Of a stretch of 34,076 bases of DNA, positions 28,195 through 34,076 are shown in pieces. Source of the stretch: an uncultured Lachnospiraceae bacterium (GTDB taxonomy: Bacteria > Bacillota > Clostridia > Lachnospirales > Lachnospiraceae). A program made the position numbers and the translations under genes. The stretch spans positions 1-34,076 of the forward strand of contig CANQUC010000022.1 of assembly GCA_947626945.1 (NCBI GenBank), written 5' to 3'. Within the stretch, counting starts at the first letter, position 1, and each line of letters starts with the position of its first letter. The notes below the pieces were generated by a model. That model searched no databases and was not told where the DNA came from. It saw only the letters and a program-made list of their open reading frames with translations.

Positions 28195-28714
28195 ACTCCG
28201 ACGGCAGGGTAACGGCAATCTGCAGGTCCCGAAAGAGCTGGCGCACATACTGATCCCAGGTCTGTTCCAGCAGTTTGTCCAGAGAAAAAATATGTAGGGA
28301 AACGCCGGTGGTGCACAGAATCCGTCCGTTGGCGTACTGGATGTTTAAAAACAGTCCGGCGATCTGATCCGGCGCGACGCCGCTGCCGGCAGAGGCAGAC
28401 GCAAGCTTTGCGATGCGGCCGGCGCAGGCGCTGTCGGCCATCAGAATGAACTGAAAGGACAGGGGAAGCCGTTTTCCCTTGATACGCTGAAACGCCAGCT
28501 CCCGAAACTCCGACCAGTTGGCGTAACGGCGGGGATTTCCCTGGGGATCGGTAAGCTGGTCCGGATCAAAGAAGTCCTGGTTCAGTCTGCCGTCCATGGT
28601 AACGGTGGTGCCGGTAACGATGGTTCCCCTGGAAAGGAGAAAAGGGTCAAACGCCTTTGATGCCAGCAGTTTTACGGTAAAATCTTTTGTGTCTTCAATT
28701 TGCAGTGCGATCAT
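28193..28714 (-). CDS. DUF5721-family protein of unknown function
   Basis: A 173-residue soluble protein. Start 28714 is used: GGAGG is 5 bases upstream, and the longer in-frame version (from 28804) reads through the end of the previous gene in another frame. The N-terminus MIALQIEDTKDFTVKLLASK, then AFDPFLLSRGTIVTG, fits the family I know as DUF5721 in Lachnospiraceae. A middle segment, RLPLSFQFILMADSACAGRI, and the C-terminal WDQYVRQLFRDLQIAVTL are also characteristic. There are no membrane helices and no catalytic motif that I can name. It overlaps the 3' end of the permease gene by 20 bp, so its translation is coupled to it. Confidence 0.75.
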   Translation of the reverse strand: MIALQIEDTKDFTVKLLASKAFDPFLLSRGTIVTGTTVTMDGRLNQDFFDPDQLTDPQGNPRRYANWSEFRELAFQRIKGKRLPLSFQFILMADSACAGRIAKLASASAGSGVAPDQIAGLFLNIQYANGRILCTTGVSLHIFSLDKLLEQTWDQYVRQLFRDLQIAVTLPSE

Positions 28715-29729
28715 GTGAACCTCCAGATGAATCTTTTGCAGTTTCTGTCTGTGTTTTGCCGGACGGACTGCCCATGGAAATCCAGATAATGGATGCGCAG
28801 ACAAGCGTCAGGCCGATTCCCAGGGTAAGGGTGAAGGGTTCTCCGCAAAAAAGACCGATGACGCTGCCGGAAACAGGAATCAGAAATTTATACATGGACA
28901 GTTTTCCAACGGGAAGATACTGAGCGCACCAGTACCAGATCCCAAAGGGAACGGCGGACGCAAGGGCCAGTATCCATAAAATGCCAAAGGCTTTCCAGCT
29001 CCAGACAAAGGCCCCGGGTCTGCCGCCCATTATCATACCGGTAAGAAACAAAGCGGCGGAACCAAAAACCAGATTCCAGCCTGTCATTACAAAGGAATTC
29101 AGGTCGGAGGAAATGCGTTTTCCGGCCATGGTGGCAATGGCAAAGATCAGGCCGTGGATAAGCATGAAGCCCTCGCCGGTCAGGTGAAATCCCGAAAACA
29201 ATTGAGAAAGAGACGTTCCGGGTTTTCTCTGAGACAGGATCAGTCCGGCAAATCCAAGAATCAGCGCGCCGCATTTTTGCCAGTTAAGCCGGTCGTCCCT
29301 GTAAAAAAAGTGGGCCAGGATTACGCCGAAGAAAATACCGGACTGCCCAATGATGCTGGCGCTGATACTGGACGCGATGTTCACATTTCCGATGTTGAAA
29401 AAATAGTAGGAGACCGTGGTGGACAGCAGGCCCATAAACAGAACCTGTCCCCACTGTTTCTTTTTCAGGCGGAAAAGAGAGTTGCCGGTACATTTCGCAA
29501 ATAACAGCGTCAGGATCCCCGCCAGAAAGAAACGGATGCTGACAGCCACAAGCATCTGCCCGTTGTAGGTGTCTGCAAACCGCTCCGTGGTAATCTGCAG
29601 CTCTTTGTAAAAGATCCGCAGAAGCTGAAAGGGCGTTCCCCATACGATACATGCGATAATGGCCGCGACGGTTACAAGCTGTCTGCGGTTTTTTTTGAAA
29701 AAGGCGTTTCTGTCAGATCGCCGTTCCAT
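28695..29729 (-). CDS. EamA/DMT-family permease
   Basis: A 344-residue transporter of the drug/metabolite superfamily with ten helices in two EamA repeats. The first begins LVTVAAIIACIVWGTPFQLL and contains VSYYFFNIGNVNIASSISAS; the second includes SFVMTGWNLVFGSAALFLTG and ends in VIGLFCGEPFTLTLGIGLTL. A basic N-terminus (MERRSDRNAFFKKNRR) fits a cytoplasmic start. The ATG shares its A with the TAA stop of the upstream hydrolase (TAATG). Substrate unknown; export of a metabolite or uptake of a sugar acid is possible given its partner, but that is inference. Confidence 0.88.
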   Translation of the reverse strand: MERRSDRNAFFKKNRRQLVTVAAIIACIVWGTPFQLLRIFYKELQITTERFADTYNGQMLVAVSIRFFLAGILTLLFAKCTGNSLFRLKKKQWGQVLFMGLLSTTVSYYFFNIGNVNIASSISASIIGQSGIFFGVILAHFFYRDDRLNWQKCGALILGFAGLILSQRKPGTSLSQLFSGFHLTGEGFMLIHGLIFAIATMAGKRISSDLNSFVMTGWNLVFGSAALFLTGMIMGGRPGAFVWSWKAFGILWILALASAVPFGIWYWCAQYLPVGKLSMYKFLIPVSGSVIGLFCGEPFTLTLGIGLTLVCASIIWISMGSPSGKTQTETAKDSSGGSHDRTAN

Positions 29730-30835
29730 TACTTGCTCCTTTCATCCAGGGAAAACCTGGCCAGCGCCCACAAAAGCGGACCAAAAGCCTTGTTGTCGTT
29801 GCTTACCACAGGTTCGCTGACGTAGTAGGAAAAGGACCCGTCCCGCTCCGGCTTTTTTTTAGGGCCGAGACCTGCCACAAGACAGACCTGATGGATGCTT
29901 ACCAGTCCTTCTTCTTCTGTGACAAACTCAGACAGAATCCCGTCCATGGCCTTTTTTGCCCGGGGAAGATAGTCCGGATCCAGATAGCCCATCTGTACTG
30001 CCTTTTTCAGAAAATAGGCAAACATGCAGGAACAGCTGGACTCCTTGTAGTTGCCTTCCCGATGAGGCAGATCCAGGATCTGATACCAGAGCCCTTCCGG
30101 GGACTGATAGCGGAGAATGCCGTCCGCAACCTTTTGGATCACATCCAGAATGGGTTCCCTGCCGGGATGATCTGCCGGGAAAAAGTCCAGGGTATCCACG
30201 GCGGCCATGGCAAGCCAGCCCATGGCCCGTCCCCAGAAGTGGGGCGAGCGTCCTGTGGAGGGATCCGCCCAGAACATGGAGCGGCTGTGGTCGTAGGCGT
30301 GATAGTACAGCCCTTTTTCTTCGTCATAGGCAAAACGGGTGATCAGCTCAAACTGGGCGGCAATGTCATCAAAACAGGAGGCGGGGCCCCACTCCTTTGT
30401 AAATTGTCCGTATAAGGGCTGAAGCATATAAAGGCCGTCCAGCCACATCTGGTTTTCATAAATCTGTTTGTGGGCAAAGGCCCTGCTGTTGGTCAGCCTG
30501 GGATGGCGCCCGATACATTCCCGCAGGTAGAGAAGCGCTTTCCGATATTTTTCGCTGTGAGTATGATGGTAAAGGCAAAACAGTACCTTTCCGTTGTTCA
30601 GGCAGTCTACGCTGGGAGGACGTTTCTCCACGGCCGGGATCCGGCCATCCTCAGTGACAAAGCAGGATCCGTAGTTTTCCAGAAAAGGAAGGGCCCGGTC
30701 ATCCTCCAGAAGCTGCGCCGCATAGTCCAGGGCGGTCAGCAGCACCCCGTCCTCATACATCCAGTTATGGCAGGAAACGCTGTCTTTTCTTGTCAGCGCT
30801 GTTTCATATACTTTTTTCATCCATTCCGTATACAT
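29729..30835 (-). CDS. GH88/GH105-type unsaturated glucuronyl or rhamnogalacturonyl hydrolase
   Basis: A 368-residue (alpha/alpha)6-barrel hydrolase that should remove the unsaturated uronic acid left by pectin or glycosaminoglycan lyases. ATG 30835 is used since GGAGG is 6 bases upstream; ATG 30841 touches the ribosome site and the longer version runs into the promoter. Typical motifs are NWMYEDGVLLTAL, HKQIYENQMWLDGLYMLQPL and SPHFWGRAMGWLAMAAVDTL, with the conserved Asp residues in the first two. There is no signal peptide, so it acts inside the cell on imported oligosaccharides. GH105 is more likely than GH88 by overall look, but I cannot separate them firmly. Confidence 0.87.
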   Translation of the reverse strand: MYTEWMKKVYETALTRKDSVSCHNWMYEDGVLLTALDYAAQLLEDDRALPFLENYGSCFVTEDGRIPAVEKRPPSVDCLNNGKVLFCLYHHTHSEKYRKALLYLRECIGRHPRLTNSRAFAHKQIYENQMWLDGLYMLQPLYGQFTKEWGPASCFDDIAAQFELITRFAYDEEKGLYYHAYDHSRSMFWADPSTGRSPHFWGRAMGWLAMAAVDTLDFFPADHPGREPILDVIQKVADGILRYQSPEGLWYQILDLPHREGNYKESSCSCMFAYFLKKAVQMGYLDPDYLPRAKKAMDGILSEFVTEEEGLVSIHQVCLVAGLGPKKKPERDGSFSYYVSEPVVSNDNKAFGPLLWALARFSLDERSK

Positions 30836-30896
30836 GCTCATCCTCCGATCCTGCCGGACGCCGCTGAGTCTGCGGCCTGGCCCGTTCTCAGAATCT

Positions 30897-30925
30897 ATAA
30901 TAGAGGAGTTGAAATCACAATGCAA
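30897..30925 (-). promoter_or_regulatory. Probable promoter of the GH88/105 operon
   Basis: On the minus strand TTGCAT (30925-30920), 17-bp spacer, TATTAT (30902-30897). The -35 is weak (three of six). A CCGC/GCGG hairpin lies in the leader at about 30863-30876. Confidence 0.45.
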
Positions 30926-30990
30926 CATTATTTTGTGAAATCGGTCCGGGAAAAATGCGTACTTTTCTCAATAATTTTGTAAAAAATCAC

Positions 30991-31019
30991 TTGAACTTTC
31001 ACAGAAAGTTGGTTAAACT
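30991..31019 (+). promoter_or_regulatory. Probable gap promoter
   Basis: TTGAAC (30991-30996), 17-bp spacer, TAAACT (31014-31019). Both boxes are four of six. The spacer and boxes are occupied by two inverted repeats, AACTTT-N5-AAAGTT (30994-31010) and GTTAAACTATTAAC (31012-31025). Confidence 0.55.
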
Positions 31020-31025
31020 ATTAAC
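31012..31025. promoter_or_regulatory. Rex-like operator overlapping the gap -10 box
   Basis: GTTAAACTATTAAC is GTTAA-N4-TTAAC, the core of the published Rex consensus TTGTTAA-N4-TTAACAA. The core matches in all ten positions and two of the four outer bases match. Rex is a redox repressor that leaves DNA when NADH is high, and gapA is a known predicted target in several Firmicutes. Assignment is inference from sequence. Confidence 0.6.
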
Positions 31026-31029
31026 TAGG

Positions 31030-31054
31030 TTGATTGGTAAAAATATACAATCAA
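31030..31054. repeat. Inverted repeat in the gap leader
   Basis: TTGATTG (31030-31036) and CAATCAA (31048-31054) are perfect inverted arms 11 bp apart, centred one to two helical turns downstream of the expected transcription start and ending 12 bases before the ribosome site. It may be an operator or an mRNA stem. Confidence 0.5.
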
Positions 31055-31082
31055 TATCTTACAAATTTAGGAGGAATTGAAA

Positions 31083-32111
31083 ATGGCAGTAAAAGTAGCA
31101 ATCAATGGTTTTGGACGTATCGGACGTCTTGCTTTTCGTCAGATGTTTGAAGATCCCGAGTACGAGATCGTTGCCATCAACGACCTGACAAGCCCCAAGA
31201 TGCTTGCGCACCTGCTGAAGTACGACTCTTCACAGGGCAGATATGTAAAGGTTGGCGAGGAAGGTTCCGTAACGGCTGATGACGAGGCCGGCACCATTAC
31301 GGTAAAGGGCAAGACCATCAAGATTTACAAAGAGCCGGACGCAAACAACTGTCCCTGGGGACAGCTTGGCGTTGACGTTGTTCTGGAGTGCTCCGGTTTC
31401 TATACTTCCAAGGAGAAAGCACAGGCTCATATCAATGCTGGCGCCCGCAAGGTTGTAATCTCCGCGCCTGCAGGAAACGATCTGCCTACAATCGTTTACA
31501 ATGTAAACCACAAATCACTGAAACCGGAAGACACGATCATTTCCGCGGCTTCCTGCACGACAAACTGCCTTGCTCCCATGGCAAAGGCCCTGAACGACCT
31601 GGCTCCCATTGAGTCCGGGATCATGTGCACGATCCATGCTTACACAGGCGATCAGATGATCCTTGACGGACCTCAGAGAAAAGGCGATCTGAGAAGATCC
31701 CGTGCAGGCGCTGTAAACATCGTTCCCAACAGCACCGGCGCAGCAAAGGCCATTGGTCTTGTAATCCCTGAGCTGAACGGCAAGCTGATCGGAGCGGCAC
31801 AGCGTGTTCCCACTCCTACAGGCTCCACTACACTTCTGTTTGCGGTTGTGGATAAGGAAGTTACCGTTGAGGAGATCAACGCGGCAATGAAAGCGGCGGC
31901 CAACGAGTCCTACGGCTACAACGAAGATCAGATCGTATCTTCCGATATCGTAGGTATGACATACGGCTCTCTGTTTGACGCCACACAGACCATGGTTTCC
32001 AAGCTTCCCGGCGGAAAGAGCCAGGTAGAGGTTGTTTCATGGTATGACAATGAGAACAGCTACACATCTCAGATGGTTCGTACGATCAAGTACTTCTCTG
32101 AACTGGCATAA
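31083..32111 (+). CDS. gap: Glyceraldehyde-3-phosphate dehydrogenase (NAD-dependent, type I)
   Basis: A 342-residue GAPDH, which converts glyceraldehyde-3-phosphate to 1,3-bisphosphoglycerate with NAD+. ATG 31083 has TTAGGAGG 8 bases upstream; an in-frame TTG at 31077 is too close. The Rossmann motif is [17 protein letters not shown], and VAINDLTSP carries the Asp that prefers NAD+ over NADP+. The catalytic Cys is in [15 protein letters not shown], and the His partner is in the HAYTGDQ segment. [13 protein letters not shown] is the conserved C-terminal motif. It heads the gap-pgk-tpiA glycolytic group, with a Rex-like site at its promoter and a terminator-type hairpin before pgk. Confidence 0.97.
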   Translation: MAVKVAINGFGRIGRLAFRQMFEDPEYEIVAINDLTSPKMLAHLLKYDSSQGRYVKVGEEGSVTADDEAGTITVKGKTIKIYKEPDANNCPWGQLGVDVVLECSGFYTSKEKAQAHINAGARKVVISAPAGNDLPTIVYNVNHKSLKPEDTIISAASCTTNCLAPMAKALNDLAPIESGIMCTIHAYTGDQMILDGPQRKGDLRRSRAGAVNIVPNSTGAAKAIGLVIPELNGKLIGAAQRVPTPTGSTTLLFAVVDKEVTVEEINAAMKAAANESYGYNEDQIVSSDIVGMTYGSLFDATQTMVSKLPGGKSQVEVVSWYDNENSYTSQMVRTIKYFSELA

Positions 32112-32142
32112 TCCAGCCATCAGATCCTGACGGATGTTCATG

Positions 32143-32193
32143 AGAGGGTGTCCCAAAACAATTTGATGTTGTGGATTTGGGACGCCCTCTTTT
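32143..32193 (+). terminator. Long terminator-type hairpin between gap and pgk
   Basis: AGAGGGTGTCCCAAA (32143-32157) pairs with TTTGGGACGCCCTCT (32176-32190) with one G-U; an inner ACAA/TTGT pair extends it. The T-run is short (TTTT), so partial read-through into pgk is likely. No convincing promoter is visible between it and pgk. Confidence 0.8.
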
Positions 32194-32222
32194 CATTATC
32201 ATAAGCAAGGAGGAACAATATC

Positions 32223-33428
32223 ATGTTAAATAAAAAGTCAGTAGACGATATTCAGGTAAAAGGTAAGAGAGTGCTGTGCAGATGTGACTTCAACGTGCCT
32301 TTGAAGGACGGTGTGATCACAGACGAGAACCGTCTGGTAGCGGCGCTTCCCACCATCAAAAAGCTTATTGCCGACGGAGGAAAGGTGATTCTCTGCTCCC
32401 ATCTTGGAAAGCCCAAGGGTGAAGTGGTTCCCTCCCTGTCTCTGGCTCCCGTGGCGGCCCGTCTGTCAGAGCTTCTTGGACAGGAAGTAAAATTCGCGGC
32501 TGATCCGGAAGTGGTAGGCCCCAATGCAAAAGCGGCTGTTGAGGCAATGAAGGACGGCGACGTGATTCTTCTGGAAAATACCAGATTCCGCAAAGAAGAG
32601 ACCAAGAACGGAGAAGCTTTCAGCAAAGATCTGGCTTCCATCGCGGATGTGTTTGTAAACGACGCTTTCGGTACCGCGCATCGGGCTCACTGCTCCAACG
32701 TAGGAGTTGCCCAGCTGGTTGACACGGCGGTTGTAGGATATCTGATGCAGAAAGAGATCAATTTCCTTGGCAATGCGGTAAACAATCCCGTAAGACCTTT
32801 TGTCGCCATTTTAGGCGGCGCGAAAGTAGCCGACAAGCTGAACGTGATCTCCAACCTGCTTGAAAAATGCGACACGCTGATCATTGGCGGCGGCATGGCC
32901 TATACTTTCCTGAAAGCAAAGGGTTATGAAGTGGGAACGTCTCTTGTGGATGATGAAAAGATCGATTACTGCAGCGAGATGATCAAAAAGGCGGAAACAC
33001 TTGGAAAGAAACTGCTGCTTCCGGTCGATACTGCCATTACAAAGGATTTCCCCGATCCCATTGACGCAAAGGTGGAAATTTCCTATGTACCCTCCAATGA
33101 GATCCCGGCAGACAAAATGGGTCTGGACATTGGCCCCAAGACCGCAAAGCTGTTTGCGGATGCGGCAAAGACCGCCAAGACAGTTGTCTGGAACGGACCC
33201 ATGGGCGTGTTTGAAAATCCCATTCTTGCGAAAGGCACCATTGCCGTTGCCAAGGCGCTGGCAGAGACAGACGCAACTACCATTATCGGCGGCGGCGACA
33301 GCGCGGCTGCTGTAAATCAGCTTGGATTTGGCGATAAGATGACCCATATTTCCACAGGCGGCGGCGCTTCCCTTGAATTCCTGGAGGGCAAGGAGCTTCC
33401 CGGCGTGGTAGCGGCGGATGAGAAATAA
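32223..33428 (+). CDS. pgk: Phosphoglycerate kinase
   Basis: A 401-residue monomeric kinase that makes ATP from 1,3-bisphosphoglycerate. AAGGAGG is 9 bases before ATG 32223. Substrate-binding motifs are [11 protein letters not shown] and HLGKPKGE in the N-domain, and [13 protein letters not shown]. The ATP-binding C-domain has [31 protein letters not shown], and [11 protein letters not shown] with [13 protein letters not shown]. It follows gap across the 32143-32193 hairpin and precedes tpiA by 77 bp, in which I see only a small GGCTG/CAGCC hairpin. Confidence 0.98.
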   Translation: MLNKKSVDDIQVKGKRVLCRCDFNVPLKDGVITDENRLVAALPTIKKLIADGGKVILCSHLGKPKGEVVPSLSLAPVAARLSELLGQEVKFAADPEVVGPNAKAAVEAMKDGDVILLENTRFRKEETKNGEAFSKDLASIADVFVNDAFGTAHRAHCSNVGVAQLVDTAVVGYLMQKEINFLGNAVNNPVRPFVAILGGAKVADKLNVISNLLEKCDTLIIGGGMAYTFLKAKGYEVGTSLVDDEKIDYCSEMIKKAETLGKKLLLPVDTAITKDFPDPIDAKVEISYVPSNEIPADKMGLDIGPKTAKLFADAAKTAKTVVWNGPMGVFENPILAKGTIAVAKALAETDATTIIGGGDSAAAVNQLGFGDKMTHISTGGGASLEFLEGKELPGVVAADEK

Positions 33429-33505
33429 TTCTGTCACGGCAGACTTACGGCTGGAAAAGCAGCCTGCGGATATTGCAAATTCAGAAACAGAAAGGATAAG
33501 TGATT

Positions 33506-34076
33506 ATGGCCAGAAGAAAGATTATTGCCGGCAACTGGAAAATGAACAAGACGCCCAGTGAGGCAGTGGCGCTTGTAAATGAGTTAAAGCCTCTGGTAGT
33601 TACCGACGAGGCTGACGTGGTCTTTGGCGTGCCGGCCATTGACATCGTTCCCGTTGTGGAGGCCTGCAAGGGAACCAACATTGCGGTTGCGGCGGAAAAT
33701 ATGTATTATGAGGAAAGCGGCGCTTATACGGGAGAGATTGCGCCGGCTATGCTTGTGGATGCCGGAGTCAAGTATGTGATTCTGGGACATTCCGAGAGAA
33801 GAGAATACTTTGGGGAGACGGATGCGGACATCAACAAAAAGGTGCTGAAGGCTTTTGAACATGGTCTGACACCCATTATGTGCTGCGGCGAATCTCTGGA
33901 GCAGAGAGAGCAGGGGATCACCATGGACTGGATCCGCCAGCAGGTAAAGATTGGTTTCCAGAACGTGACGGCGGATCAGGCAAAGACAGCTGTGATCGCC
34001 TATGAGCCGATCTGGGCCATCGGCACCGGAAAGACGGCTACCAGCCAGCAGGCTGAGGAAGTGTGCAGGGGCATTC
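33506..34076 (+). CDS. tpiA: Triosephosphate isomerase, N-terminal 190 residues (3' truncated by window)
   Basis: The open frame from ATG 33506 runs off the window end without a stop. It interconverts dihydroxyacetone phosphate and glyceraldehyde-3-phosphate. The N-terminus [20 protein letters not shown] carries the catalytic Lys, [13 protein letters not shown] the catalytic His, and [15 protein letters not shown] the catalytic Glu. AAAGGA lies upstream at a 9-base spacing. About 60 residues are missing compared with the usual 250. Together with gap and pgk it forms the standard clostridial triose-phosphate operon, in which a phosphoglycerate mutase often follows. Confidence 0.96.
   Translation, partial: MARRKIIAGNWKMNKTPSEAVALVNELKPLVVTDEADVVFGVPAIDIVPVVEACKGTNIAVAAENMYYEESGAYTGEIAPAMLVDAGVKYVILGHSERREYFGETDADINKKVLKAFEHGLTPIMCCGESLEQREQGITMDWIRQQVKIGFQNVTADQAKTAVIAYEPIWAIGTGKTATSQQAEEVCRGI

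Noticed and set aside
32160-32215. Promoter for pgk (TTGGGA and CATAAG)
   Set aside because: The -35 lies inside the terminator stem and the -10 matches only three of six positions.

Overview
The window looks like a chromosomal segment from an anaerobic, Gram-positive gut-type clostridium, most probably Lachnospiraceae. The evidence is a class III (Firmicutes-type) fructose-1,6-bisphosphatase, the HydE/HydG/HydF maturases of [FeFe]-hydrogenase, strong AGGAGG ribosome sites, TTGACA/TATAAT promoters, and several protein families that I associate with Lachnospiraceae (DUF5721, probable DUF6106, zinc-ribbon/WG-repeat and zinc-ribbon/YARHG membrane proteins). The family-level placement is inference; no rRNA is present. 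I see no insertion sequence, phage, CRISPR array or rRNA operon, so this reads as core genome with some accessory genes.

Layout. 1-4114: glutamate synthase gltB (5' end cut by the window) and gltD. 4277-5572: secreted glucosaminidase-like wall hydrolase with a C-terminal dockerin. 5682-7618: groES-groEL. 7740-10540: two related zinc-ribbon membrane proteins, one with WG repeats and a discoidin-like domain, one with TPRs and a YARHG domain. 10641-11993: two divergent small membrane proteins. 12058-13512: guaB. 13609-15573: fbp (class III). 15577-19340, minus strand: hydE-hydG-hydF, transcribed from a perfect-consensus promoter and ending 3 bp from the end of fbp. 19624-26674: a TetR-type regulator with a palindromic candidate operator, then a tightly packed DUF308-MMPL exporter-heptad-repeat protein-MATE efflux group. 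26777-27904: aldo/keto reductase fused to a 2x[4Fe-4S] ferredoxin domain. 28023-28095: tRNA-Trp. 28193-30835, minus strand: a GH88/105-type hydrolase, a DMT permease and a DUF5721 protein, overlapping end to end. 31083-34076: gap, pgk and the start of tpiA.

How it fits together. Triose-phosphate glycolysis (gap-pgk-tpiA), gluconeogenic FBPase, hydrogenase maturation and NADPH-linked glutamate synthesis describe a fermentative anaerobe that balances redox through ferredoxin and H2. The gap promoter carries a palindrome, GTTAAACTATTAAC, that fits the core of the NADH-sensing Rex operator and covers the -10 box. This gives a direct candidate redox switch on glycolysis.

The least explained parts are the twin zinc-ribbon sensor-like proteins behind a strong terminator after groEL, the dockerin on a wall hydrolase, and the heptad-repeat partner of the MMPL exporter. 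Several genes have annotated-style upstream starts that promoter and ribosome-site positions contradict (hydE, the TetR gene, guaB, fbp, gap, the heptad-repeat gene, MATE, the GH88/105 gene); corrected starts are given.
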